This document shows, piece after piece, positions 33,706 through 42,810 of a stretch of 64,000 bases of DNA. The stretch is from Mesopusillimonas faecipullorum (GTDB taxonomy: Bacteria; Pseudomonadota; Gammaproteobacteria; Burkholderiales; Burkholderiaceae_B), in assembly GCF_020539505.1 (NCBI RefSeq), contig NZ_JACDXW010000007.1, forward strand, positions 1 through 64,000. The letters are read 5' to 3'. The notes under the pieces were generated by a model. It did not search any database, was not told the origin of the DNA, and saw only the letters and a list, made by a program, of their open reading frames with translations. Each line of letters opens with the position of its first letter. Position 1 is the stretch's first letter. The position numbers and the translations under genes are program-made.

Positions 33706-34011
33706 GTGGCCAAACTTTCACTCATCAATCGCGATATCAAGCGTGCCAAGCTGGCAGCCAAATTTGCGGCCAAGCGTGAGGCCTTGAAGGCGATCATCGA
33801 CGATCAGTCCAAGACTGACGAAGAACGCTACCAGGCTCGTTTGCAGCTGCAACAACTGCCGCGCAACGCCAACCCCACCCGTCAGCGTAACCGCTGCCTG
33901 GTGACGGGTCGTCCGCGTGGCGTTTTCAGCAAATTCGGTCTGGCTCGTCACAAGCTGCGCGAAATGGCGCTGCGTGGCGAAGTGCCGGGCGTGACCAAAG
34001 CTAGCTGGTAG
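33706..34011 (+). CDS. rpsN: 30S ribosomal protein S14
   Basis: 101-aa long-form S14 with a GTG start. It lacks the CxxC pairs of the short zinc-binding form (only [11 protein letters not shown] remains), so it is the zinc-independent type. It binds 16S rRNA in the head of the 30S subunit. Same operon, 10 bp after rplE. Confidence 0.96.
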   Translation: MAKLSLINRDIKRAKLAAKFAAKREALKAIIDDQSKTDEERYQARLQLQQLPRNANPTRQRNRCLVTGRPRGVFSKFGLARHKLREMALRGEVPGVTKASW

Positions 34012-34022
34012 GAGAAACACAC

Positions 34023-34418
34023 ATGAGCATGAGCGATCCCATCGCCGACATGTTGACCCGCGTGCGCAATGCGCAGCAAGTTCGCAAGACGTCGGTCAGC
34101 ATGCCCTCCTCGAAGCTGAAAGCGGCTATTGCCGCTGTGCTGAAGGATGAAGGTTACATCGAGAGCTACCGCATCAGCGGCGAGCAAGCTAAACCTGTTC
34201 TCGAAATCGACCTCAAGTATTACGCCGGTCGCCCCGTTATTGAACGCATCGAGCGCGTATCGCGCCCCGGTCTGCGTATCTATAAGGGTCGTACCACCCT
34301 GCCACAGGTCATGAACGGCCTGGGCGTGGCGATCATTTCCACGCCACGTGGCGTCATGACAGACCGCAAGGCCCGTGCCTCAGGCGTGGGCGGCGAAGTC
34401 CTCTGCTACGTCGCCTAA
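34023..34418 (+). CDS. rpsH: 30S ribosomal protein S8
   Basis: 131-aa 16S rRNA-binding protein and, in E. coli, the translational repressor of the spc operon. [15 protein letters not shown] at the N-terminus and the [26 protein letters not shown]-terminal RNA-binding region (split here by coordinates 34334-34415) are intact. AGGAGAAAC precedes the ATG. Confidence 0.97.
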   Translation: MSMSDPIADMLTRVRNAQQVRKTSVSMPSSKLKAAIAAVLKDEGYIESYRISGEQAKPVLEIDLKYYAGRPVIERIERVSRPGLRIYKGRTTLPQVMNGLGVAIISTPRGVMTDRKARASGVGGEVLCYVA

Positions 34419-34428
34419 GGGGAAACAC

Positions 34429-34962
34429 ATGTCACGTATTGCAAAATACCCGGTCGAACTGCCTCAGGGCGTAGAGACCACCATTAAAGCCGACAGCATC
34501 ACGGTCAAGGGTCCTCTGGGCACTTTGGTTCAGCCGCTGGGCGGCGACGTCGATATCAAACTCGACGGCAACCAGTTGACGTTCGCAGTGGCCAACGATT
34601 CGCGCCACGCACATGCTATGTCCGGTACGCTGCGCGCGCTGGTCAACAACATGGTCACCGGCGTCAGCAAGGGCTTCGAGCGTAAGCTGACACTGGTCGG
34701 CGTGGGTTTCCGCGCCCAAGTTCAAGGCAATGCGCTCAAGATGCAACTCGGCTTTTCGCACGACGTTGTGCACGAAATGCCCGAAGGCATCAAGATCGAG
34801 TGCCCCACGCCTACTGAAGTCGTGGTCAAAGGTGCTGACAAGCAAGTCGTTGGTCAGGTAGCTGCGGAAATCCGCGCCTACCGCCGTCCCGAGCCCTACA
34901 AGGGTAAAGGTGTCCGGTATGCCAACGAGCAGGTCATCATCAAGGAAACCAAGAAGAAGTAA
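34429..34962 (+). CDS. rplF: 50S ribosomal protein L6
   Basis: 177-aa two-domain protein near the sarcin-ricin loop. Start at MSRIAKYPV with GGGGAAAC before it; a longer frame from 34375 overlaps rpsH and is not used. C-terminal [13 protein letters not shown] is the conserved rRNA-binding motif. Confidence 0.97.
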   Translation: MSRIAKYPVELPQGVETTIKADSITVKGPLGTLVQPLGGDVDIKLDGNQLTFAVANDSRHAHAMSGTLRALVNNMVTGVSKGFERKLTLVGVGFRAQVQGNALKMQLGFSHDVVHEMPEGIKIECPTPTEVVVKGADKQVVGQVAAEIRAYRRPEPYKGKGVRYANEQVIIKETKKK

Positions 34963-34983
34963 GCGCGCGGACAAGGACGAATC

Positions 34984-35340
34984 ATGGACAAGAAACTCTC
35001 CCGTTTGCGTCGTGCAGCTGCGACTCGCCGGAAAATCAGCACACAGCGCGTTCATCGCCTGTCGGTTTTCCGTTCGAATCAGCATATCTACGCAAACATC
35101 ATTTCGCCGGAAGGCGATCGTGTGCTGGTCAGCGCTTCCACGCTGGAACCCCAAGTCCGCAAGGAACTCACGGGTCAGGGTGGCAACGTGGCCGCCGCCG
35201 GTCTGGTCGGCAAGCTTGTGGCCGAGAAAGCCAAAGCTGCTGGTATCGAAGAAGTTGCTTTCGACCGAGCAGGCTTTCGCTACCATGGCCGCGTCAAGGC
35301 GTTGGCCGAAGCCGCTCGCGAAGCGGGTCTGAAATTCTAA
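34984..35340 (+). CDS. rplR: 50S ribosomal protein L18
   Basis: 118-aa 5S rRNA-binding protein with a basic N-terminus ([16 protein letters not shown]) and the conserved [11 protein letters not shown] and C-terminal [25 protein letters not shown] region. 21 bp after rplF. Confidence 0.97.
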   Translation: MDKKLSRLRRAAATRRKISTQRVHRLSVFRSNQHIYANIISPEGDRVLVSASTLEPQVRKELTGQGGNVAAAGLVGKLVAEKAKAAGIEEVAFDRAGFRYHGRVKALAEAAREAGLKF

Positions 35341-35352
35341 AGGAATTGGCAA

Positions 35353-35874
35353 ATGGCTAAAGCACAAGGTAGGCAGGCTGCCGAAAAAGAGAACGACGAC
35401 GGCCTGCGTGAAAAGATGATCGGCGTCAACCGTGTCAGTAAAGTGGTGAAGGGTGGTCGTACCATGAGCTTCGCTGCACTGACCGTAGTTGGCGACGGCG
35501 ATGGCCGCATCGGCATGGGCAAAGGTAAAGCTCGCGAAGTGCCAGTGGCTGTTCAAAAAGCAATGGAACAGGCGCGTCGCGGTATGTACCGCGTGCCCCT
35601 GAAGAACGGCACGCTGCATCACACCGTGGTGGGCAAGCATGGTGCATCCACCGTGCTGATCTCGCCCGCAGCAGAAGGTACCGGTGTTATCGCCGGCGGC
35701 CCAATGCGTGCAATCTTCGAGGTTATGGGCGTGCGTAACGTCGTGGCCAAAAGCCTGGGTTCCAGCAATCCCTATAACCTGGTGCGTGCTACGCTGAACG
35801 GCCTGCGCGCATGCTCGACCCCTGCCGAAATCGCTTCCAAGCGCGGCAAGTCGGTCGAAGATATCCTGGGGTGA
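35353..35874 (+). CDS. rpsE: 30S ribosomal protein S5
   Basis: 173-aa decoding-fidelity protein of the small subunit: N-terminal dsRBD-like S5 domain ([21 protein letters not shown]) and C-terminal S5 domain. The loop [19 protein letters not shown] is standard. Overlap-free, with rpmD 4 bp later. Confidence 0.97.
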   Translation: MAKAQGRQAAEKENDDGLREKMIGVNRVSKVVKGGRTMSFAALTVVGDGDGRIGMGKGKAREVPVAVQKAMEQARRGMYRVPLKNGTLHHTVVGKHGASTVLISPAAEGTGVIAGGPMRAIFEVMGVRNVVAKSLGSSNPYNLVRATLNGLRACSTPAEIASKRGKSVEDILG

Positions 35875-35878
35875 TCTC

Positions 35879-36067
35879 ATGACGACACCAAAGCAAATCA
35901 AAGTTACGCTCGTGCGCTCCGTTATCGGCACCAAGCAATCCCACCGTGATACTGTTCGTGGTCTGGGTCTGCGTGGTCTGAACAGCAGCCGCGTGTTGGT
36001 CGATACGCCCGAAGTGCGTGGGATGATCCGCAAGGTGGATTACCTGGTCAGCGTCTCGGAAGCCTGA
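35879..36067 (+). CDS. rpmD: 50S ribosomal protein L30
   Basis: 62-aa L30 ([28 protein letters not shown]), full bacterial length. Starts 4 bp after rpsE ends, so it is probably translated by re-initiation. Confidence 0.95.
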   Translation: MTTPKQIKVTLVRSVIGTKQSHRDTVRGLGLRGLNSSRVLVDTPEVRGMIRKVDYLVSVSEA

Positions 36068-36078
36068 AAGGAAGCGTC

Positions 36079-36519
36079 ATGACTGTTACTCAACTTAATA
36101 CCCTGCAACCCGCCGCTGGCAGCAAGCATGCTCGCCGTCGCGTGGGCCGCGGCATCGGTTCCGGCCTCGGTAAAACGGGCGGCCGTGGCCACAAAGGTCA
36201 GAAATCCCGTTCCGGTGGTTTCCACAAAGTCGGTTTCGAAGGCGGCCAAATGCCCCTGTACCGTCGTCTGCCCAAGCGTGGCTTCACCACGCCAGGCGGT
36301 CACCTGTACGCTGAAATCCGCTTGTCCGACTTGCAAGCCTTGCCCGTCGAAGAAGTCGACGTCCAAGTGCTCAAGCAAGCCGGTGTTGTGGGTCAGCTGG
36401 TTCGCTATGCCAAAGTCATCAAGTCCGGTTCGCTGGATCGCAAAGTGACACTCAAGGGCATCACGGCCACTGCTGGTGCACGCGCGGCTATCGAAGCCGC
36501 TGGTGGATCGCTGGCTTGA
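36079..36519 (+). CDS. rplO: 50S ribosomal protein L15
   Basis: 146-aa protein with the Gly/Arg-rich N-terminal extension typical of L15 ([20 protein letters not shown]) and the C-terminal globular domain ([31 protein letters not shown], positions about 112-142). It lies immediately before secY, the usual order. Confidence 0.97.
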   Translation: MTVTQLNTLQPAAGSKHARRRVGRGIGSGLGKTGGRGHKGQKSRSGGFHKVGFEGGQMPLYRRLPKRGFTTPGGHLYAEIRLSDLQALPVEEVDVQVLKQAGVVGQLVRYAKVIKSGSLDRKVTLKGITATAGARAAIEAAGGSLA

Positions 36520-36531
36520 TAAGGGGCGGGC

Positions 36532-37857
36532 GTGGCTAAAGCTCAGGCAATGAATAAGTCGGGGTCGCGGTACGGCGATTTGCGTCGCCGTCTCGTATTC
36601 CTGCTTTTGGCCTTGGTGGTGTACCGCTTAGGTACCCACATTCCCGTGCCGGGCATCAACCCCGACGCACTGGCCGATATGTTCCAACAGAACCAGGGCG
36701 GTATCCTGGGTTTGTTCAACATGTTTTCGGGCGGCGCGCTTGAGCGTTTCTCAGTGTTCGCACTGGGAATCATGCCCTACATCTCCGCTTCCATCATCAT
36801 GCAGCTGATGGCGGTCGTCGTGCCCTCGCTCGAAGCCCTCAAAAAAGAAGGCGAGTCCGGGCGGCGCAAGATCACACAGTACACCCGGTATTTCACGGTG
36901 TTGCTGGCCTTGGTTCAGGCGGTGGGGATCTCTGTGGCTCTCGAGTCGCAGCCGGGCCTGGTCATAGACTCAGGTATGTTGTTCCGCTTCACCACGGTCG
37001 TTACCTTGGTTACCGGCACCATGTTCGTCATGTGGCTTGGTGAGCAAATCACCGAACGCGGTATAGGAAACGGCATTTCCATCCTGATTTTCGCGGGTAT
37101 TGTTGCTGGCTTGCCCAGTGCCCTTACCGGCATGATGGATCTCGTTCGTACCGATTCCATGAGCATCCTGTCGGCGCTGTTCATCTTGGCTCTGGTCGTT
37201 CTGGTCACTTACTTTGTTGTCTTCGTCGAACGTGGGCAGCGCCGTATCACGGTGAACTACGCCAAGCGTCAGGTGGGTAACAAGATCTATGGTGGTCAAA
37301 GCTCGCACCTTCCGCTTAAGCTGAACATGGCCGGTGTGATCCCTCCGATCTTCGCGTCGTCCATCATCTTGCTGCCCGCTACGGTGACCAGCTGGTTCTC
37401 CAGCGATCCCAACATGCGTTGGCTAGGTGATTTGGCCGCAGCTTTGGCGCCGCATCAGCCCTTGTACGTCACGTTGTTCTCGGCATTGATCATTTTCTTC
37501 TGCTTTTTCTATACGGCGCTGGTTTTCAACAGCCGCGAGACCGCAGACAATCTGAAGAAAAGTGGTGCATTTGTGCCTGGTATCCGTCCCGGTGACCAGA
37601 CTGCCAAGTACATCGACAAGATTTTGATGCGTCTGACGCTGGCTGGGGCCATATACATCACACTGGTGTGTTTGTTGCCCGAGTTCATGCAGATGCGTTG
37701 GAATGTGCCCTTCTACTTCGGTGGTACTTCTCTACTCATCATTGTTGTCGTAACCATGGATTTCATGGCGCAGACTCAGGCTTACATGATGTCCCACCAG
37801 TACGATTCGCTGCTCAAGAAGGCTAACTTCAAGGGTGCGGGTCTGCCCGTGCGGTGA
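36532..37857 (+). CDS. secY: Preprotein translocase subunit SecY
   Basis: Central channel subunit of the SecYEG translocon (441 aa, ten membrane segments). GTG start after AAGGGGCG. Conserved plug and ring elements: [36 protein letters not shown] and the cytosolic C5 Arg region ([12 protein letters not shown]). Cotranscribed with the ribosomal genes, as is usual, coupling export capacity to growth. Confidence 0.97.
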   Translation: MAKAQAMNKSGSRYGDLRRRLVFLLLALVVYRLGTHIPVPGINPDALADMFQQNQGGILGLFNMFSGGALERFSVFALGIMPYISASIIMQLMAVVVPSLEALKKEGESGRRKITQYTRYFTVLLALVQAVGISVALESQPGLVIDSGMLFRFTTVVTLVTGTMFVMWLGEQITERGIGNGISILIFAGIVAGLPSALTGMMDLVRTDSMSILSALFILALVVLVTYFVVFVERGQRRITVNYAKRQVGNKIYGGQSSHLPLKLNMAGVIPPIFASSIILLPATVTSWFSSDPNMRWLGDLAAALAPHQPLYVTLFSALIIFFCFFYTALVFNSRETADNLKKSGAFVPGIRPGDQTAKYIDKILMRLTLAGAIYITLVCLLPEFMQMRWNVPFYFGGTSLLIIVVVTMDFMAQTQAYMMSHQYDSLLKKANFKGAGLPVR

Positions 37858-37863
37858 ACGAGA

Positions 37864-38082
37864 ATGGCAAAAGACGACGTAATTCAAATGCAGGGCGAGG
37901 TCCTTGAAAACCTCCCCAACGCAACTTTCCGCGTCAAGCTCGAAAATGGCCATGTGGTACTAGGCCATATTTCCGGCAAGATGCGCATGCATTACATCCG
38001 GATCCTGCCGGGCGACAAGGTCACAGTGGAGCTCACGCCCTATGACCTCTCACGCGCCAGGATTGTTTTCCGCTCTAAATAA
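37864..38082 (+). CDS. infA: Translation initiation factor IF-1
   Basis: 72-aa OB-fold factor that occupies the ribosomal A site during initiation ([20 protein letters not shown] start; [18 protein letters not shown] end). Full length. In the slot between secY and rpmJ that is typical of betaproteobacteria and Gram-positives; E. coli keeps infA elsewhere. Confidence 0.96.
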   Translation: MAKDDVIQMQGEVLENLPNATFRVKLENGHVVLGHISGKMRMHYIRILPGDKVTVELTPYDLSRARIVFRSK

Positions 38083-38113
38083 GCGGCCGGTTACAGGAAC
38101 ACAGGAGAACACC

Positions 38114-38227
38114 ATGAAGGTAATGGCATCGGTAAAGCGAATCTGCCGCAACTGCAAAATCATCAAACGTCACGGCGTCGTGCGTGTCATCTGCACCGAT
38201 CCGCGTCACAAGCAGCGTCAGGGCTAA
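38114..38227 (+). CDS. rpmJ: 50S ribosomal protein L36
   Basis: 37-aa protein: [20 protein letters not shown] followed by [17 protein letters not shown]. It keeps C11, C14, C27 and H32, the zinc-binding (C+) form. ACAGGAG lies 7 bp before the ATG. Frames extending upstream to 38042 overlap infA and are not used. Confidence 0.95.
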   Translation: MKVMASVKRICRNCKIIKRHGVVRVICTDPRHKQRQG

Positions 38228-38263
38228 GAGCCCTAACGCAACAGATTTAAACAAGGAACAGTC

Positions 38264-38629
38264 ATGGCCCGTATTGCTGGCATCAACATTCCGCCGCATC
38301 AGCACACCGAGATCGGTCTGACCGCTATCTTCGGCGTCGGTCGTTCCCGCGCGCGCAAAATTTGCGAAGCGGCTGGTATCGAATATTCCAAGAAGGTCAA
38401 GGATCTGACCGACGCCGAGCTCGAGCGTATTCGCGAGCAGCTGGGCGAGTTCACGATCGAGGGCGATCTGCGCCGCGAGCTGCAGCTGTCCATCAAGCGC
38501 TTGATCGACCTGGGTACTTATCGTGGCATGCGCCATCGTCGTGGTCTGCCGGTGCGCGGCCAGCGTACGCGTACGAACGCACGCACCCGTAAAGGTCCGC
38601 GTCGTGCAGCCGCAAGCCTGAAGAAATAA
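38264..38629 (+). CDS. rpsM: 30S ribosomal protein S13
   Basis: 121-aa head protein contacting the 50S subunit and P-site tRNA. N-terminal [21 protein letters not shown] and the basic C-terminal tail [20 protein letters not shown] are normal. First gene of the alpha-type segment. Confidence 0.97.
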   Translation: MARIAGINIPPHQHTEIGLTAIFGVGRSRARKICEAAGIEYSKKVKDLTDAELERIREQLGEFTIEGDLRRELQLSIKRLIDLGTYRGMRHRRGLPVRGQRTRTNARTRKGPRRAAASLKK

Positions 38630-38643
38630 TCGAGGAATAGATC

Positions 38644-39045
<402 letters not shown>

Positions 39046-39056
39046 GGGGAAGCATC

Positions 39057-39680
39057 TTGGCACGTTACATTGGACCTAAATGCAAGCTCTCGCGTCGCGA
39101 GGGTACCGACCTTTTCCTGAAAAGCGCCCGTCGCTCGCTCGATTCCAAATGCAAGATCGAGTCCAAGCCCGGTCAGCATGGCCGCACTTCGGGTGCTCGT
39201 ACGTCCGACTACGGCGTTCAGCTGCGCGAAAAGCAAAAGCTCAAGCGCATGTACGGCGTTCTGGAAAAGCAATTCCGCAAATACTTTGCTGAAGCCGAGC
39301 GTCGTCGTGGCAACACCGGCGAAACCCTGATTCAGTTGCTGGAATCCCGTCTGGACAACGTCGTTTACCGTATGGGCTTCGGCTCCACGCGCGCCGAGGC
39401 TCGCCAGTTGGTGAACCACCGCGCCGTCGAACTGAATGGCCGCACCGCCGACATCGCTTCCATCATCGTTAAAGCCGGTGATGTGATCACGATCCGCGAG
39501 AAAGCCAAGTCGCAGTCCCGCATCAAGGAATCGCTCGACCTGGCAACCGGCAACGGTCTGCCCCAGTGGGTTGAAGTCGACGCCAGCAAGCTGACCGGTA
39601 CGTTCAAGCAGGTTCCTGACCGCGCCGACGTCGCTCGCGATGTTGACGAGTCCATGGTCGTCGAACTGTACTCCCGCTAA
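39057..39680 (+). CDS. rpsD: 30S ribosomal protein S4
   Basis: 207-aa primary 16S rRNA-binding protein, which represses the alpha operon in E. coli. The family N-terminus [19 protein letters not shown] requires a TTG start at 39057, 6 bp after AAGGGGA; no ATG or GTG fits. S4 RNA-binding domain [20 protein letters not shown] is intact. The weak start codon may be part of translational control. Confidence 0.95.
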   Translation: MARYIGPKCKLSRREGTDLFLKSARRSLDSKCKIESKPGQHGRTSGARTSDYGVQLREKQKLKRMYGVLEKQFRKYFAEAERRRGNTGETLIQLLESRLDNVVYRMGFGSTRAEARQLVNHRAVELNGRTADIASIIVKAGDVITIREKAKSQSRIKESLDLATGNGLPQWVEVDASKLTGTFKQVPDRADVARDVDESMVVELYSR

Positions 39681-39754
39681 GTTTTTCGCAAGCAGTTTTC
39701 ATCCGTCTCAGCCTTATCGGTGTAACGAGCCGAGGGTATTGATAAGGAATATAC

Positions 39755-40741
39755 ATGTCGTCTCAAGGTTTTCTGAAACCTCGCTCCATCGAGGTGGAAC
39801 CCGTCTCCAAGCATCGCGCCCGCGTGGTCATGGAGCCCTTCGAGCGTGGCTATGGCCACACGCTGGGCAACGCGCTGCGCCGCATTCTGTTGTCTTCGAT
39901 GACGGGCTACGCGCCCACCGAAGTCCAGATTACGGGCGTGGTCCACGAGTACTCCACTATTCCTGGTGTGCGCGAGGACGTCGTAGACATCCTGCTGAAC
40001 CTGAAGGGCGTCGTGTTCAAACTGCATAACCGCGAAGAAGTGACGCTGGTATTGCGCAAGGAAGGCGCGGGTGAAGTCCGCGCCAGCGACATCGAGTTGC
40101 CGCATGACGTCGAGATCATCAATCCCGACCACCTCATCGCCAACCTGACGGAAAACGGCAAGATCGAAGCGCACATCAAGGTAGAGCAAGGTCGTGGCTA
40201 TGTGCCCGGCAACGTGCGCGCCTTGGCCGAAGACCGCTCGCAATCCATCGGTCGCATCGTGCTGGATGCTTCTTTCAGCCCCGTGCGCCGTGTCAGCTAT
40301 GCCGTCGAGAGCGCTCGTGTTGAGCAGCGCACCGACTTGGATAAGCTGATTCTGGATATCGAAACCGACGGTGTGATTTCGCCCGAAGAGGCGGTTCGCC
40401 AGTCTGCACGTATCCTGATGGATCAGATTTCGGTGTTTGCCGCTCTGGAAGGTGTCAGCGACTCTTACGAAACGCATGTTCCTGGTGGTCCTCAGATCGA
40501 TCCGGTGTTGCTGCGCCCCGTAGACGACCTCGAGCTTACCGTGCGTTCGGCCAACTGCCTGAAGGCCGAAAACATCTACTACATCGGCGATCTTATTCAG
40601 CGTACCGAGAACGAATTGCTCAAGACCCCCAACCTGGGTCGCAAGTCGCTCAACGAGATCAAAGAAGTATTGGCCGCTCGCGGCTTGACTCTGGGCATGA
40701 AGCTGGAGAACTGGCCGCCCCTGGGTCTCGAGCGCCCATAA
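39755..40741 (+). CDS. rpoA: RNA polymerase subunit alpha
   Basis: 328 aa. The N-terminal domain (about 1-235) dimerises and binds beta/beta' ([20 protein letters not shown]). The C-terminal domain (about 250-320) contacts UP elements and activators ([38 protein letters not shown]). Preceded by a 74-bp gap with an AAGGAA ribosome site; followed by a strong terminator. Confidence 0.97.
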   Translation: MSSQGFLKPRSIEVEPVSKHRARVVMEPFERGYGHTLGNALRRILLSSMTGYAPTEVQITGVVHEYSTIPGVREDVVDILLNLKGVVFKLHNREEVTLVLRKEGAGEVRASDIELPHDVEIINPDHLIANLTENGKIEAHIKVEQGRGYVPGNVRALAEDRSQSIGRIVLDASFSPVRRVSYAVESARVEQRTDLDKLILDIETDGVISPEEAVRQSARILMDQISVFAALEGVSDSYETHVPGGPQIDPVLLRPVDDLELTVRSANCLKAENIYYIGDLIQRTENELLKTPNLGRKSLNEIKEVLAARGLTLGMKLENWPPLGLERP

Positions 40742-40750
40742 TCGTTGTTG

Positions 40751-40790
40751 AATGTCCGGCCCATGGCCGGACATTTTGCTGTTTTTTTTT
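40751..40790 (+). terminator. Intrinsic terminator after rpoA
   Basis: Perfect 11-bp stem AATGTCCGGCC / GGCCGGACATT with a 3-nt CAT loop, then TTGC and TG, then nine T. This strong terminator falls inside the usual rpoA-rplQ operon, 10 bp after the rpoA stop. Confidence 0.88.
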
Positions 40791-40797
40791 CTATAAT
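40768..40797 (+). promoter_or_regulatory. rplQ: rplQ promoter overlapping the rpoA terminator
   Basis: A perfect -10 TATAAT (40792-40797) directly follows the terminator T-tract. With an 18-bp spacer the -35 is CGGACA (40768-40773), which is part of the hairpin's 3' arm. The predicted start near 40804 gives a leader of about 95 nt. The -35 is only 4 of 6, so the assignment rests mainly on the -10. Confidence 0.55.
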
Positions 40798-40898
40798 CCC
40801 ACACCGGCCCGCGGCGCAAGTCGATAGAAGAGCCGGTAGCCAAAAACGGTGGCACAAGACAAAGCCGCCGTTCTTTCAAAAGATTCAAAGGACTCATC

Positions 40899-41291
40899 AT
40901 GCGTCACCGCAGCGGCCTCCGCAAACTTAACCGTACCAGCAGCCATCGTCTTGCCATGTTCCGCAACATGGCCGTCTCGCTGATCACTCACGAAGCCATC
41001 AAAACCACGCTGCCCAAGGCCAAAGAATTGCGCCGCGTCGTCGAGCCTCTGATCACGCTGGGTAAGAACCCCACGTTGGCCAACAAGCGTTTGGCTTTTG
41101 CTCGTCTGCGTGACCGCGAAGCCGTGCTCAAGCTGTTTGCTGAAATCAGCCCACGCTACCAAGAGCGTAACGGTGGCTACACCCGCATCCTGAAAATGGG
41201 CTTCCGCCAAGGCGATAACGCTCCCATGGCTTTCATGGAACTGGTCGACCGCCCTGAAGTGACGGAAGTCGAAGAGCAAGGCGAAGAATAA
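40899..41291 (+). CDS. rplQ: 50S ribosomal protein L17
   Basis: 130 aa, with the standard [20 protein letters not shown] opening near the exit tunnel. A short acidic tail ([11 protein letters not shown]) ends the protein. AAAGGA ribosome site. Probably expressed from its own promoter in addition to read-through from rpoA. Confidence 0.97.
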   Translation: MRHRSGLRKLNRTSSHRLAMFRNMAVSLITHEAIKTTLPKAKELRRVVEPLITLGKNPTLANKRLAFARLRDREAVLKLFAEISPRYQERNGGYTRILKMGFRQGDNAPMAFMELVDRPEVTEVEEQGEE

Positions 41292-41361
41292 AAGACGATA
41301 CCGATGTCTCTGATGTCGGTGCGTCCAGCCGCTTTTCTCGAAAAGTGGTGAAACGATAAAG

Positions 41362-41401
41362 CGGTCGCGTGAACCCAGTGTTCGCCCGGCCGTTTTCTTT
41401 T
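41362..41401 (+). terminator. Intrinsic terminator after rplQ
   Basis: A 13-bp stem (41362-41374 with 41380-41392) has two G-U pairs, one mismatch and a 5-nt CCAGT loop, followed by TTTTCTTTT. It closes the ribosomal cluster before the hydrolase gene. Confidence 0.75.
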
Positions 41402-41423
41402 ATGTAGTCTGGAGGAGTACAAC

Positions 41424-42329
41424 ATGCAGAATTGGGACGGTACCAAGGCTTTCAAACAAGGCGCAGAAGCGCTGTGTTTTGGCGATTTGGTCGAACGCGA
41501 TAAGCAATATAACGCGCGGGCATCCGTGGCAGATTTCGACACTACGATTTCGGAATACACGACCTTGTCCCGCAAGGCAGATGCCACGGTGCCGGCTGTG
41601 CGCAATCTGCGTTATGGCTTGGCAGCCAACGAGCGCCTGGATATTTTCCCGACGGTATTGGCGAATCAGCCGGCGCCGCTGTTCATTTTTATTCATGGCG
41701 GTTACTGGCGCGGGCAAACCAAAGAAGATTCTTCCATGCTGGCCCTGCATTTGCCACAAGCCGGTATCGCTGTCTGCACTATCGAATACACGCTGTTGCC
41801 GGGTAGCACCTTGCCCGAAACCATAAGGCAGGTGCGGGCTGCGGTGGCTTGGCTGCATCGTAACGCCGCGCAATATGGCCTGGACGCCAACCGCTTCATC
41901 GTGGGCGGCAGCTCGGCGGGTGGGCATTTGGCGGCCATGGTGGCAGCCGAAGGTTGGACGCAAGAGTACGGTTTGCCTGACGACTGCATCAAGGGCGTGG
42001 TCGGCCTGAGCGGTTTGTACGATTTGCGGCCTTTGTGCGGCACGCATATCAATGCCTGGTTGCATCTGCATGAAGATCAAGCGTGGCGAGTCAGCCCGGT
42101 TTGCCATTTGCCGCGCCCCGGCCTTCCTGTGTTCTTGACGGTAGGGGGGTTGGAAACCGATGGCTTCAAAGTCCAAACGACGGCTTACGAAGACCTCTGC
42201 CGAGAGCATGGCGTGAAGGTTACCCGTCACGACATGGAGCAATGCAACCACTTCAACTTGCTGGTTGAGTTGACCAAGGCCGACAGTCCCTTGACGCGTG
42301 CGGTGCATGATATGGTGGCAGGCCTTTAA
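41424..42329 (+). CDS. Alpha/beta hydrolase, esterase/kynurenine-formamidase-like
   Basis: A 301-aa cytosolic hydrolase of the HSL/BD-FAE type: oxyanion motif FIHGGYWRG, nucleophile elbow VGGSSAGGHLAA, acid region near GGLETDGFK and His in EQCNHFNLL. Closest in style to bacterial kynurenine formamidases and related carboxylesterases; no tryptophan-degradation genes are adjacent, so substrate is open. GGAGGAG lies 8 bp before the ATG. It sits between the rplQ terminator and cutA, 8 bp before cutA. Confidence 0.8.
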   Translation: MQNWDGTKAFKQGAEALCFGDLVERDKQYNARASVADFDTTISEYTTLSRKADATVPAVRNLRYGLAANERLDIFPTVLANQPAPLFIFIHGGYWRGQTKEDSSMLALHLPQAGIAVCTIEYTLLPGSTLPETIRQVRAAVAWLHRNAAQYGLDANRFIVGGSSAGGHLAAMVAAEGWTQEYGLPDDCIKGVVGLSGLYDLRPLCGTHINAWLHLHEDQAWRVSPVCHLPRPGLPVFLTVGGLETDGFKVQTTAYEDLCREHGVKVTRHDMEQCNHFNLLVELTKADSPLTRAVHDMVAGL

Positions 42330-42337
42330 GGTGCCCT

Positions 42338-42712
42338 ATGAGCAAGTCTGACGCTTACGACTTTACGGTTCAGGTGCAAGGCTTGCCGCCCGACGCGGTG
42401 GTCATGGTTCTGACGACTGTGCCGGATATGCTGTTGGCCAAGCACATTGCCCACGACCTTGTCGAAGAAGGTATCGTGGCTTGTGCGAACCTTGGCGCGC
42501 CGGGGTTGTCCATGTACATGTGGCAGGGAGAAATCCAAGGCGACGAAGAGGTGCCACTGACGTTTAAAACGACAGTGGCACAATTGCCAGAGCTGGGCAG
42601 GCGCTTGTGTCAGCGCCATCCTTACGACCTGCCGGAATTACTCGTGCTGCCAGTTGCAGGTGGTTATCAAGCTTACCTCGACTGGGTGCGCGAGCAGACA
42701 GCGTCTAAATAA
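42338..42712 (+). CDS. cutA: Divalent-cation tolerance protein CutA
   Basis: Trimeric PII-like protein (124 aa) linked in E. coli to copper tolerance, biochemical role debated. Family features: VVMVLTTVPDMLLAKHIAHDLVEEGIVACANL, the MYMWQGEIQGDEEVPLTFKT strand pair and LPVAGGYQAYLDWV. Upstream of dsbD, as in E. coli, where cutA and dsbD (cutA2) form one locus. Confidence 0.9.
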   Translation: MSKSDAYDFTVQVQGLPPDAVVMVLTTVPDMLLAKHIAHDLVEEGIVACANLGAPGLSMYMWQGEIQGDEEVPLTFKTTVAQLPELGRRLCQRHPYDLPELLVLPVAGGYQAYLDWVREQTASK

Positions 42713-42810
42713 CGCTGTCACAGCTAAGCGTCCGCTCCTTATGGGGGGCCGGCGATTTACGTATCACTCTTCCCTGATGCAGCCATGCGTATCGGGACAA
42801 GGATTCGCGC

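Noticed and set aside
34432-36033. A 533-codon open frame on the minus strand across rplF, rplR, rpsE and rpmD
   Set aside because: It is antisense to four unmistakable ribosomal genes; its sequence is His/Thr/Ala-rich in the way reverse reading of G+C-rich genes produces, and it matches no family.
39677-40900. A 407-codon minus-strand frame over rpoA
   Set aside because: Antisense shadow of rpoA, no start context or domain features.
41400-42308. A 302-codon minus-strand frame over the alpha/beta hydrolase gene
   Set aside because: The plus-strand frame has a complete catalytic triad and a ribosome site; the antisense frame has neither.
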